Source: Hoplostethus atlanticus (taxonomy: Eukaryota > Chordata > Actinopteri > Trachichthyiformes > Trachichthyidae). Taken from it: 64,000 bases of DNA. Position numbers and translations under genes: made by a program. This document shows, one piece after another, positions 1 to 10,569 of this stretch; position 1 is the stretch's first letter, and each line of letters starts with the position of its first letter. The notes under the pieces are model-generated. The model was not told the DNA's origin and searched no databases. It saw only the letters and a program-made list of their open reading frames with translations. The stretch lies in NCBI GenBank assembly GCA_034670405.1, contig JAXDDX010000060.1, positions 1,618,001-1,682,000 of the forward strand. The letters run 5' to 3'.

Positions 1-1806
1 ATTATCCCAGAGATTTAATATAGCCTTATTTTACTTTGCTGCCATTGGTGTCAGGCAACATGTATGTTTCTCAAGAAGGAAACACTGCATACTTCTGAGA
101 TGATATACCGTAACGCAAGGATGTAGTTATTAAACAGTGTTTGGCCTGTGAAGTGTTATTACAGCCTCATAAAGTCAATGCATACTACATGTTGGCTATA
201 AAGAATAGTTTATGGTTTGACATACAATTGCCGTTGAACTCACTCAAATGTCATTTATCGTCCAACAACAGGGCCACAGCGCCCCGTGAGGGGAAATCAC
301 GGAAAACAATTTCGTTTTTCTGTAAACCACTGCCCCTCCCCCACACTGTTCAGTCGAAGTTGATAATTCGTCTTCCTGGTTGAGTTCATCGATATTGCAC
401 CACAGTTAACTTACCAAATAATAGTTTCAGCACAGGCAGGAGGAATTCACAAATCAGCCGTTGACCGAACACACTTGCTTCCCAGGCGAATTCGTTACTT
501 GATGACGCAAATACTTACGATCCCCGCTTTGTTGTTGATTAGCTATCGTTAGCTGTTAGCTTGCTCTATGCCCTCGTCTTTACTTAACAGCTGATTTATA
601 TTAATTTCCAACTGAGATTAAACATTTTTCAAAAGCACTCGGTCGAGAATTACTTATTCTGGCGCTGTTTACTTTTATATTAAAACTGCTCTTCCCAATT
701 AAATGCGACGAGATTAAATCCAAAGATTGTTTGCGTCCGTCGGACTCGGTCTGTAGCGGCATCCCTTTCGACCTAATTTTACAAAGGGTTTTGTGTTAGC
801 GAGATCTAGTCGCCTTTACTAAGCGACTCGATCAAAAAAAATCAGTAACTGACAAACGGCCTAATTTGCCAAAGAAGGGCCAAGGTTGCTGCAAATACTC
901 GATTACCTCTACCGAACCAAAACAACGGAATCCACTGTACAATGAAGCCCAACCCCTTTCAATATAAATCGTCTTTGACATAAGTCACGCCCACTGAATC
1001 CTGGCGTCCCTGTGAATGGCTTTTTGACCTGTCCATATCATTTACAACCGATGTGATTGGTTAAAATATGTTCGGCCTATTCGGACTACTTCAGTTACTT
1101 TGTGGCAGGGCTGTTTGTCGGAAACCATATTGCCAATTAAATCCATGTAATTTAGATAGAGAATTGTTTTGTTTGCAGACAAGTTCTTGAATCCACTAAT
1201 CCAGTAAAGACGTATCCCTGCGACATGCAACATCAGGATAATAATGACATGATAAAATGATTGCATGGTTTGAAATAAAACATTATATGAATGGCAGGAA
1301 TGGGCCATGGCGAAAGTTGTTGACAGTGTCAAGATATGGCCCAGAGGCCATAGAGGGCCATAGAGGGCCGGCAGAGGGAAGCCAGGAGCGAGCCAACGAG
1401 CAGAACCTGTTTTTCAACAGGTTTGACAATAGATCGGTCCACCCCCCTATTTATAAGTTGTTTTTTTAGTATTTTTTTACTATTACTAGTTTTTTTAGTA
1501 CTTTGCTTTTTGTATTTTGTATTTTGTACATTCTTGTTGATACTGTTATGCTGCTGCAACCCCAGAATTTCCCCCCAGGGATCAATAAAGTATCTATCTA
1601 TAAAACAGAATAATCTGAAATTTTGGATGCAGTGTTCATCCTAGAAATCCTCTTTATTTAGCTTGAATTTCATATTTAATTATAATAATTGTCATATTTG
1701 AGGGCATCACAGTTAGATCAGGTAAGGGATGCTTGCACAATACAATGTAACCCCAGTGCAGTTCTCTAATGAAAAAGGAATATATTTTATTCACATTACT
1801 GCGAAG
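1..1806. other. Non-coding left flank with no recognisable gene
   Basis: No open frame here resembles a known protein. Two canonical splice-donor hexamers (GTAAGT read on the minus strand) sit at 409-414 and 513-518. They could belong to untranslated first exons of a leftward gene beyond the window edge, but no coding sequence supports this. Around 1340-1375 there is a short GGCCATAGAG tandem. A LINE 3' tail (listed separately) lies near 1546-1602. Confidence 0.5.
1546..1602 (+). mobile_element. 3' tail of a fish non-LTR retrotransposon (LINE), 5'-truncated
   Basis: The stretch ends in GGGATCAATAAAGTATCTAT followed by a decayed TCTA microsatellite. This is the usual 3' terminus of an abundant teleost LINE family: a polyadenylation-like AATAAA close to a short tandem tail. 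Only the tail is visible; no reverse-transcriptase frame is found upstream. The family (L2/CR1-like) is inferred from memory of similar tails. Confidence 0.6.
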
Positions 1807-1879
1807 GGTCCAGTGGCCTAATGGATAAGGCATCAGCCTCCGGAGCTGGGGATTGTGGGTTCAAGTCCCACCTGGGTCG
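1807..1879 (+). tRNA. tRNA-Arg (anticodon CCG)
   Basis: This is a 73-nt cloverleaf without an intron. Acceptor arm GGTCCAG (1807-1813) pairs with CTGGGTC (1872-1878), with two G-U pairs and discriminator G1879. The A box begins TGGCCTAATGG and the B box is GGTTCAAGTCC. The anticodon arm TCAGC-CTCCGGA-GCTGG places CCG at positions 34-36, so it reads CGG arginine codons. It closely matches the vertebrate tRNA-Arg-CCG sequence as remembered. No TTTT run follows until about 2043, which is unusual for a Pol III gene. No other tRNA is visible nearby. Confidence 0.95.
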
Positions 1880-2189
1880 AAAGACATTATTCTTTGAATG
1901 GTTTGATTGGGCTACATAAAGAGGCCATATTTAAGATGGCATTGTAAACTATAAGTGGCTCTTTCAAAGCAAGACATCTTACTCATTCCAAGAGTTTGTC
2001 TGTTGACTAATAGGAGATTTACTGTTACATATGCAACATTGCATTTTCATAGAAGGCAGATCTTTTCCCAACTTCTGTAAGTAAACGGCAGTCAAATGTT
2101 TTGAAATACAAATTTATTAACAGAAATATAAATGGCATACCACACGTCTATAGCAAAATCGAAACCATGCATGCAGTGGTTGCTCTGGG
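1880..2189. other. Spacer between tRNA-Arg and zfand1, including the zfand1 3' end
   Basis: No coding potential is seen. The minus-strand AATAAA at 2113-2118 lies about 70 nt past the zfand1 stop codon and is the likely polyadenylation signal of that gene, leaving a very short 3' UTR. Confidence 0.6.
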
Positions 2190-5122
2190 TTAGGTCTGTG
2201 GAACATAGTCAAAAACATCCTCCAGGCCTGTGCTGTCATTGTCCAGGTACTCCAAGATCACATTACCCCCGTTGTATAGAGGAGTTTCTGGGTGAGCCAG
2301 TAGCGAGAGCAGGGTGTCATCCACCCGAAAAGCCTCACCTGTCTGAGGATGGCATAACCGCAGCTTCTACACATAGCAAGATAGCATGGAGAGGACAGAG
2401 GCATGTTGTTAGCAATATATCAGAGACATATGCTAGTGTTTTTCCAGTATCATTGAATTTATAAAAATGTAGCATTTAATTATGATTGGAAATAAACTAC
2501 CTTATAGGCATGGTAAGTTTAGTAAAATGTGATTCCTTTTCTGCAATTCCTGAGAAATTTAGATACATTTTGAGTGGAAATCCTGTAATTCATGGGAGGT
2601 ACAGAATAAGGGAATATTTGGGCATTGTAATCATTGGATTATTGGATAACTGATAGCAAGAGACTATATGCATTCAGCTCAAAAACATTTCATAGATGCA
2701 AATGTAAATAAAGACAGTGCTTTTAATCAGTTTGGCGAAGAGGTAATGGGAGGGTAGCCCTTTGGGTGTTTGTTTTTTGTGTTAAAGAATAATTAACAAC
2801 AAAATGTGACAAGCCCTTGTTTTTTCCTTCTTTTTGGAGAGGGTAGGTATGAAGGAGATGAGAGCGGGTGATGCGAGAGACCGGGGAGTAGGGTGAGAAA
2901 ACTGGATCTGTCTTTTTTTAAGCTGTACTGGTTTTTGTTAATAAAAAAATATATATATTGTTAAAGAGTGAATATGTTTGGCTCTACTTGTGCCGTCTTA
3001 CTCTTACCTTAGCTGCCAGTACATTGTTGTTGTTCTTGAGGCTTGCTAGAGAGGCAGCGTAATCCACCACTTTGCCCACACTCCATTTGGAACAGAAGAA
3101 CATGGGTTGACTGGAGTCTTTCACGTCCTTGGGAAGATATACCTGAAAATAGGTCCTCTCTGTCTGGAAAGCCAAATAGACAGAAAATGATCATACAGTT
3201 GCACTATAGGGAGGTACACTGCAGATAGTACGTAGGATTCAATAATAATTATGATACAATAAGCTATGACATTCAGTAGTTTTAACAATCCAGCTCAAAT
3301 CCATGCTAGATAGGATTGTACCTGTGGCAGTCCCTTGTCTCCAGCAGCATGCAGTTTCAGTTTCATTAACGCTACTTTTGCTGCAATTGCACTGTTCTTT
3401 GCTCCCCTGCGTCCTTTATTTTTGGGTCCCACCTTTGACTCTGTGTAACCAGAAGAGGGCAAAACAAACACAATCCAAATGTAAGTAACCATATAAACTA
3501 GAGAATTGTGTTTAATACTGGACCTGTGAGGACAAAATGGGAATGGTAGGAGAAATTTTGATTACAGCCACCTTGTCAAGCTACCAGTTACAATGACTAG
3601 TACAGGGGTGTCAAACCAAAGACTACAGCAGGTGATTTCACTGTTTAGCACACCTTCAACTAAAGAGGAGGAACTAATCTGTGAAATCACCTGGTGTAGT
3701 GTTTGGTTGAAATGAATCCTGCAGGCTCTCGGCCCTCCACGGCACACAGTTTGACACCCTTGCTGTAGCAGCATGTAGCCCTGGCGCAAGTAAACAAAGT
3801 TGTCACTGACCCACAATCTTTTGCACCAACTCTTTAGTGGCTGCCATTCGAGGCTTAGGGATCTCGAGCTTCTCACACTTGTGATCATCTTGATGACGAT
3901 GGCTGCAAAGCAAGAACAGAGAAACTTTCAGTTTAGTTTTACCTGTTCTTTTTTCTTTTACTTGTTCTGTTAACACACATTATCTCACTTTATACATGAA
4001 ATTATATCAATAGAGGTTAAACGGTAAACCTACGGCAAACAAAAATGTTTTTCACACTGTGGACATATGACTGGTAACAATTCTTTTCCCTTGCAGTCTT
4101 GAAATGAGCATGGATAACTTGTACTGCCACCCGAGGTCTGCAACTCCCTTTTCACTGGCACCTGAAAAAGTAAAAGAAAATAAGTAAGAAAACAACACAG
4201 CCCAGATCTAATTAACAGTTCAGAGGACAAACATATCATGTTTTATCATGTAAAAGCAGGCATAAAGCACATTTTATTGTGCTCAACAACCAGACCTACC
4301 TCTGGACATGAATGGGACTCTCTGCTTCTGTGCTCAAGGCTGTAAGAGACACACATTTAAGTATGAAAATTGACAATAATATCCATAGAGTGGTGAAATA
4401 GGAGCAGCATTTGATGAACAAATCTTACCAGAATACACCACTGCAGAAATCACAAACAAATGGAAGGAAATCTAACATGAGAATGGGAAGAACAAGTTAA
4501 AATCACGTCAGTGCATAAGAAACAGGATTCAACATCAAACTGTGAAACACAGACGCTTATCCTATCGTTGTCCTACCCTGTCAACACTAAACTGTCTAGG
4601 ATCAAATATATTGGATGTAAGTCTAGGTTGTAGTTAGGGTAGATACCTACTTGTCCCAGACTGCCAGCTGCTTTGCAATAGTTCTGACTCATGTAAAGTT
4701 ATATGCTCTTATATATATACACTTTCACTGGAGCAAAGCCAAGCACACATGCAGCTAACCTACAGCCGCCTACAGTACATCAGCAGTCTAGCTAACGGTA
4801 TAGCTAGTAGTCCATTTTCTTATGGTTCTGTATAGCAGAAGTTGTGAAAATAAACAAAAGCTAGGCGTCCTACTGAGCCTCAACCCATCTAGCTAACTGT
4901 TAACTATGCAATAGCCGCTACCAGTCTCATGGGATAACGCTAACGTCAGCTAGCAAATCGGCAAGCTAACCACGCTAAAGAGACGCCTGACATTTTTGGC
5001 TGTTTAATTAACAACGGGACACATGAAATGAATCAAAGTAGACATCAATTTATTTTATTTCACGAACCTTTCCGACTACAGGAGTCGATCAGACAGTGCT
5101 TCCCAACATCTAGCTCAGCCAT
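2190..5122 (-). CDS. zfand1: AN1-type zinc finger protein 1 (ZFAND1), complete, 8 exons
   Basis: Coding exons in order of transcription are 5068-5122, 4429-4471, 4300-4339, 4034-4161, 3811-3902, 3322-3440, 3008-3163 and 2190-2366. Together they make 810 nt, 269 residues plus stop; human ZFAND1 is 268 aa. All introns are GT-AG and all joins keep phase. The protein starts MAELDVGKHC. The first AN1 finger uses C10, C15, C25, C28, C33, H36, H42 and C44; the second uses C64, C69, C79, C82, C87, H90, H96 and C98. A basic linker follows (residues about 105-160), then the ubiquitin-like C-terminal domain (YFQVYLPKD, PMFFCSKWSVGK, YNGGNVILEYLD). In mammals ZFAND1 recruits p97/VCP and the 26S proteasome to arsenite-induced stress granules. 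Start codon and exon 1 are fixed by homology. The gene is head to head with chmp4c. Intron 5 carries an inverted-repeat element (3603-3765). No broken frame is seen. Confidence 0.95.
3603..3765. mobile_element. Non-autonomous inverted-repeat element (MITE) in zfand1 intron 5, TA-flanked
   Basis: The left end reads CAGGGGTGTCAAAC and the right end, reverse complemented, reads CAGCAAGGGTGTCAAAC, the same terminus with a three-base insertion. TA dinucleotides flank both sides (3601-3602 and 3766-3767), as expected for Tc1/mariner-type insertion. Internal arms containing GGTGATTTCAC extend the palindrome. There is no coding capacity. The superfamily is inferred from termini and the TA target. Confidence 0.65.
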
Positions 5123-5743
5123 GACTCTCGGATGTCAACACGACCTCTGACCCTGGTGGTAAAATCACGTGACTGCACAGAAAAGCAATGTAGGAGAAAT
5201 TCGAGAATTTCAGGTTGGTATATATCATATCATATATCATAATAACTACTATGTATGAGTGCAATACCCGAAATCATTAAAACTGAAAATGTATTTATTT
5301 TGAGTGCACTGATGCACTAAATTCACTGATAGCAATCAGTGCATTTACCAATGAGCAACGATGTAGCGTAAAATCAGTTTATCCACCTTTTTATTTGTGG
5401 AATAGAGATTATCACTGTCAACAAACCCAGACTATCAAATTAAGAATTTTCTCTTTATTTGTTTTTTGGGTTTTTTTGTGTGGTGTTTTTCCTCTACTCG
5501 CCTTTATAGAAGGCGTCAGATTTCAAGACGTCACACAGGTATGAATAAGGGCGTGGTGGTGAAAGGTGCACCCACTGGCTCAGTTTGGCTGGTTTTGAAT
5601 TCAAAGTACAAAGCCGTCGGGCTGGAAATTCTGCTCACAACCACCACTGCCCATGCGCTCAGTTTAAAGAAGGACGGTTGTTTGATAACACTAAAAAGTT
5701 CGTGTTTGCTATACTTTTGCATTGTACTCCAAAAGCTGTTATA
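5123..5743. promoter_or_regulatory. Divergent promoter region shared by zfand1 and chmp4c
   Basis: About 620 bp separates the two start codons. On the zfand1 side a palindromic E-box TCACGTGA (5165-5172) lies about 43 bp upstream of its ATG; this is the core bound by USF and MITF/TFE factors. On the chmp4c side a TATA-like CTTTATAG (5502-5509) is followed by a CRE-like ACGTCA (5528-5533). An AGGTATGA donor-like site near 5537 could mark a spliced 5' UTR. Transcription starts are not determined; the motif calls are by eye. Confidence 0.45.
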
Positions 5744-8047
5744 ATGAGCAAAATCTCGAAAATATTCAAGGGGAGCTCGAGCTCGAGTTCATCGAGTTCT
5801 TCCAAATCTAAACACCACCGCTCACGGACAGGACCTTCTCCTCAAGAAGCCATTCACAAACTTCGAGAGACAGAGGAAATGCTGACGAAAAAACAAGAGT
5901 ACCTGGAGAAGAAGATAGAGCAAGAAATAATGATAGCCAAGAAGAATGGCACAAAAAACAAACGGGGTATGTTCTTGTCCCTATGACTTCAGTCTGCATT
6001 GCACCTGCATTCATCCCCTGTTGAAGGCTGCCAGTCACAAAGTAGCTTACTGCCATTACTTTATATATTTTTTTTATACTTTTTTGTATTATATCCCTAT
6101 GTGGAGGTATCTTATACAAACCCCTATAAGAATAGTGATACCATAGGACATAAAAAAATATTATTTTTTCTTGTTTTTCTTCATTAGGGTTGTAACAACT
6201 TCACAGTGAGCAAAGGGACAAAATATATCTAATGTTTCTAGGTTTGATTACAGTACTAATTGTAGAGCTTTGTAACAAGTAAAGTGACCAACAACAAAAC
6301 AGGAATTGCAAATTGGAGATTTATGGCATCTGATAACTTGACTGATTTCTGTGTGCAACAAGCCCACAGTATTCAATGTTAAGCTATGGGTTGTCTCCTG
6401 AGGTTTTGTCGATGAGGCCTTGAGCTGCTGCATTCATTGCTTAGTGAATCACCTCAGCCTATAAATAAACTTGATTTACATAGTAATGGGAGGATCCCAG
6501 ATTCCTTTATTTGTGAACGCCCAGGACTGGATGCCATTTCCACCCAAATGACAATGCTAGAGGAATGGTGTAAAATTGGCATAAACAATCACATAAAATT
6601 ACCTTGCTCTTCTATGGCTCTCCTACAATCTGACCTTCTTCTGTATCAGCTGCCCTGCAGGCCTTGAAGAGGAAGAAGCGCTGTGAGCAGCAGCTCACCC
6701 AGATTGATGGGACCATCTCCACCATTGAGTTCCAGAGAGAAGCATTAGAGAATGCCCACACCAACACTGAAGTCCTGAAGAACATGGGCTTCGCTGCCAA
6801 GGCCATCAAGGGGGTCCACCAAAACATGTAAGGGGCTTGCAGTATAAACAGAGAATAATTGATGATATTATTGTGAAACTTGCATTCTCTTACTATACCT
6901 TTTAATAACTTCAGTCATCTAGCATTGGAATGTAGCACTACATGTGGTTGTGCTTTCACTCAACTCCTGACTTTGTTCATGTTTATTTAATTGCATTGAA
7001 TTTTTTCATCTTGATTGATTTATCTATTGATACAAGGACTAACAGTATGTGACAGCATTGACTATATAAAAGATAAAGCTGCAAAGATATTAGGAAATAA
7101 TCTATGATCCCATATCTGGACTAAAAATTACAGGGGGTTTGTATCATGTGAATTCCATTTTAAAGGACTTACCTCATATTGCCTCATCTCAGCTCTTACA
7201 AGATCTTTTTAAGTGAGGAAAAAAGCTGAGACTGAGTATATTAAGAAGTTGAACCTAAAATCTGTCCCTTTACCTCTCTCTCACTCTCTGTCTCTCTCAG
7301 GGATCTTGATAAAATAGACTCTCTAATGCAGGACATCACAGAGCAGCAGGAAGTGGCCCAGGAGATCTGTGACGCTATCTCCCAACCTTTTGGCGAGGCA
7401 TTTGATGAGGTACAGACCTTTAATTCCTGAATCAAAACATTCACTCTCTTGAATCCATTTGTTGTTGCAGATATTAAAATATGGAATGACACCTATTAAC
7501 TATTTTACTATAATTCTACAAAATGCTCCTAAATCTTAAAATAAATAAATAAAACTGTTTATGTATTTTCTCAGGATGAGCTGTTGGCAGAGCTGGCAGA
7601 GTTGGAACAGGAGGAGCTGGAGAGCAGCATGAAGAATATGGGCAGACTGCCCAGTGTGCCCACTTCCAAACTGCCTTCAACACGACCCAGTCAGCGTGCA
7701 TGTAAGTACAAGACTGCAAGTACCTGATAAATTCCAGGAAAGAAAACTTTTTCTTCCACCAACCACAGTGGCTAATGAATTCTGAATTTTGCCAGCCACT
7801 TTCACAAGTTGCCAAATATGAATCTTAGTAAATTAACATTTGTTACCTGCCAAAGTGGCCCGTAGAGGAGACAAACCTACCTGCCACAGTCAAAATTACC
7901 AGCATTTGGCAGATGGCTGTTTTTAGTTTGCCACTCTGTTAAATGTACCCAAACAAAATGTTAATAATGCCACTTTGTTTTACAGCATCCAAGAAGAAGG
8001 TTGAAGATGATGACGACATGCATACGCTGGCAGCATGGGCAACTTGA
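5744..8047 (+). CDS. chmp4c: Charged multivesicular body protein 4C (ESCRT-III subunit), complete, 5 exons
   Basis: Coding exons are 5744-5966, 6650-6827, 7301-7409, 7575-7701 and 7986-8047; 699 nt, 232 residues plus stop (human CHMP4C 233). Introns are GT-AG and all joins keep phase. CHMP4/Snf7 proteins polymerise on membranes in multivesicular body sorting and cytokinetic abscission. Seen: a short basic-hydrophobic start (MSKISKIFKG), a run of ten serines (11-20), the conserved helical core (TPEE-like RETEEMLTKKQEYLEKKI, ALQALKRKKRCEQQLTQIDG, TIEFQREALENAHTNTEVL), an acidic segment, and the C-terminal helix MHTLAAWAT. That ending marks CHMP4C rather than CHMP4A/B; in the family this helix binds ALIX. 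The tail also has QRASSKKK, in the region where human CHMP4C is phosphorylated by Aurora B. Neighbour zfand1 fits human 8q21. The 3' UTR carries a (CA)27 tract. AATAAA signals are at 8256 and 8460. Confidence 0.95.
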
Positions 8048-8078
8048 GTTCATGTGGCCTTTCACCCACTGATACAGA

Positions 8079-8137
<59 letters not shown>

Positions 8138-8983
8138 CGAGGGAGAGAGAGACACAATATGAAGAATTATTTTAGCTTTTTCTATAAACTATTTTTGATA
8201 GGGAAAATGAAGTGCTTTTCTTTATGAACCTATAGTGCCTAGTTTTATTGTAAAAAATAAATTATTAATAACTTTAAGTGAAGGAGACATCAAGATGCAT
8301 TTATAGATCTATGTTTGCATGCTTCTCTATTCTCTCATCTGACCACTCATCTAACTTGCACAGTATCTATTGCTTATATAGGCCTAATGAAGAAATTAAT
8401 GTCATATGACTGATGTTTGTAACACATAAAATGTTTTAAGTGTGTGTCATAAAGCTGTAAATAAAGTCAGATTTTGCATTTAAAATGTTAATCAATAAAA
8501 ACACTGAAAAGTAGTGCTAGGCGTACATGTTTAGGAATGGCATCTAAAACACTTGATCTATGTTGTCTTCTGGTATGTGGAGTGGTTGCACAGAAAGCCA
8601 CCACAACAGTTCATGTGCCTCTCCTGCAATTGTGGGTTCAAATTGACTTTTTATGTTGGACATCTTTCCAAGTTGTCTGGTATATTTTTGTGCTTGAAAG
8701 GGAGTTTTTGAAAAATAAAAACATTTTCTTTTACTGAATATTCGTATATTCATCCTTAAATATATTTTTAGTTTTCACCTTTGTACTTGAGTTTTACTCA
8801 GAAAAAAAACCTTGTAACACATTTTCGGCAATACGGCTCTTATTTTGAACTTTTTACCGGATGTTCTATTCCTTTATTCTGATCGGGCTTGACACAAAGT
8901 CAGGCAGGAAGTCCTCCGGCAGACTAGCCACCGAAATAAACCCAAAACTACAATACGCCAAATAGCTGGTATAAAAATTGAGA
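8048..8983 (+). other. chmp4c 3' UTR and spacer to the GIMAP-like gene
   Basis: The chmp4c 3' UTR probably ends after AATAAA at 8460-8465 (an earlier one is at 8256-8261). It contains a (CA)27 microsatellite. Further right, ETS-like motifs ACCGGATGT (8856-8864) and CAGGAAGT (8905-8912) lie within 130 bp upstream of the GIMAP-like start codon and may be part of its promoter. No gene is seen in the remainder. Confidence 0.45.
8081..8134. repeat. (CA)27 microsatellite in the chmp4c 3' UTR
   Basis: An uninterrupted 54-bp CA run starts about 34 bp after the chmp4c stop codon and is followed by a short GA-rich stretch. Confidence 0.95.
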
Positions 8984-10569
8984 ATGGAAACGAAGACACA
9001 ACAACAAACGGCAGGTGAGTCTTCAAAAGCAAAATTATTATTATACCGTGCGACTGTCGCACTTGCCCAACAAAGGAGGGAGTTTCCTGGCTATTAAACT
9101 GAGCGTTAGTCAACCTGTTTAACGTTAACTTACCCCTAACCGGAATTTGACACGTTTCACTTGCCAGTTTCACGTTTAAATGTATTACCTTTCAGAGAGA
9201 GCAAATGTCAGAACTAGTTAGCATAAGTTCGAGCTCACCTCACATTACCTTTGACATTGGGTTATGACCGGTTATAACTCAACTTTAGCATCAGGTTTCC
9301 TGACTTGTTTTAGAAGCTAAAGTCAACAGTAATTTGCCTACTAAGCGTAGTTAAGTTGCTTTGTGTGGGATGAAGGAAATGCTTGATTTTCAGGGAAATC
9401 TGAAAGTTGGGAAAAGTAGAATACAAAACACTAACTAACTAACTAAAACCCTAACCCTAACCCAATCGGTGATCATCCTAAGGCAAATAATTACAAACAT
9501 ACAAATGAATTCGACTTTTAGAAAAGCATCATATTTTTGTATTGTTTATATTTTGGGCTGTCACATTATTCACCACCAGCATTATACACTGCTGGGTGAG
9601 ATGGTCAGGTGTTTTAAGGTCACAGGTGATACAATAGTCAATACATCCTTAAAAGACATGTCATTTTGATACTACTTACATTGATATATGCTGTGAGTTT
9701 CTGCCATAAACATTCATGTAAGTTAAATTAGATTTACCCTGCTTAAGACTAAATGCTTTAAAATTTCAATGACCACAGCAGACAATGTCCTTGATCCAGA
9801 AGAGGAGGAAAAGAAGGCAGCAGCTGCAGCCTGCGTGGCCAATCGTCTGTCTGAGCTCCGTCTAGTGCTGCTGGGCTGGAGGTGGCCAGGAAAGAGCCTG
9901 ACGGGCAACACCATCCTGGGCCGAGAGGAGTTCCGCTTGGAGCGAGCAGCCGAGTTCTGCGTGAAGAGACAGACAGAGGTGGAGGGGCGGCAGGTGATCG
10001 TGGTGGACACGCCAGGCTGGTTCTCCGCCCAGGATACGCCGTCTATCTACCAGCAGGAGATGGTGAGAGGGGCATCCATGTGCCCTCCAGGTCCCCACGC
10101 ATTCTTGCTGGTCATCCCCGTGGGCATGTTCTCAGACGTGGACCGTGCTCGCGTCGAAGAGCAGGTGGGCCTGTTCGGGGAGTGCGTGTGGAGGCATACT
10201 ATTGTGGTGTTCACCTGGGCAGAGGTGTTGAGGAACATTTCCATAGAAAGGTACATCCGTAGGGAGGGCAAGGACCTGCAGTGGGTGCTGGAAAAGTGTA
10301 AGAGAAGGTACTTCGTCATTAATAACTACATATTTGGGGCGCATCCCCAGCTAGGGCGGTTAATGGAAAGGGTGGAGAAAATGGTGGCAGAAGAGGGGGG
10401 CTTCTACAACCCAGAGGAGGTGGAGAAGAAGAAGAAACCTCTGGATGAGAACCAAAACCCGGCTGAGAACAAGGCCAGAGAAGGGAGGGAGTTGGGTGCG
10501 CGGCCCAAACAGAACTCTGCCCTGGGGTTGGCCAAAGCCATGGAGGTGGACCCGCCTCTCAGTGAGTGA
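8984..10569 (+). CDS. GIMAP/AIG1-family GTPase-like protein, two coding exons
   Basis: Exon 2 (9779-10569) holds nearly the whole protein. Exon 1 (8984-9014, METKTQQQTA plus one base, donor GGTGAGT) is my proposal for the start and joins in phase, giving 273 aa. Without it, ATG 9769 gives 266 aa. Seen (273-aa numbering): a charged/alanine N-terminus, G1 P-loop GWRWPGKS (43-50), TGNTILG, G3 DTPGW (87-91), the AIG1 conserved box around PPGPHAFLLVIPVGMFSDVD, a G4 position reading FTWAE (155-159) instead of (T/N)KxD, and a G5-like INN. A lysine/glutamate-rich tail follows, with no membrane anchor. GIMAPs bind guanine nucleotide and act in lymphocyte survival and innate immunity in vertebrates; this member's role is unknown. 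Fish GIMAP-like proteins often have FTW at G4. A polyadenylation signal is at 10609-10614. No paralogue is seen next to it. Confidence 0.85.
9428..9463. repeat. Short CTAA / CCCTAA tandem in the GIMAP-like intron
   Basis: Several ACTA/CTAA units run into AACCCTAACCCTAACCC, that is, about two and a half copies of the vertebrate telomere hexamer (TTAGGG on the other strand). It is too short to call a telomeric array with confidence. Confidence 0.6.

Noticed and set aside
7961..8155. Minus-strand frame rich in Cys-Val repeats
   Set aside because: It is the (CA)n tract in the chmp4c 3' UTR read backwards.
9882..10262. 126-codon frame overlapping the GIMAP-like gene
   Set aside because: It is the shifted frame of the GTPase exon; the real frame carries the P-loop and DTPGW motifs.
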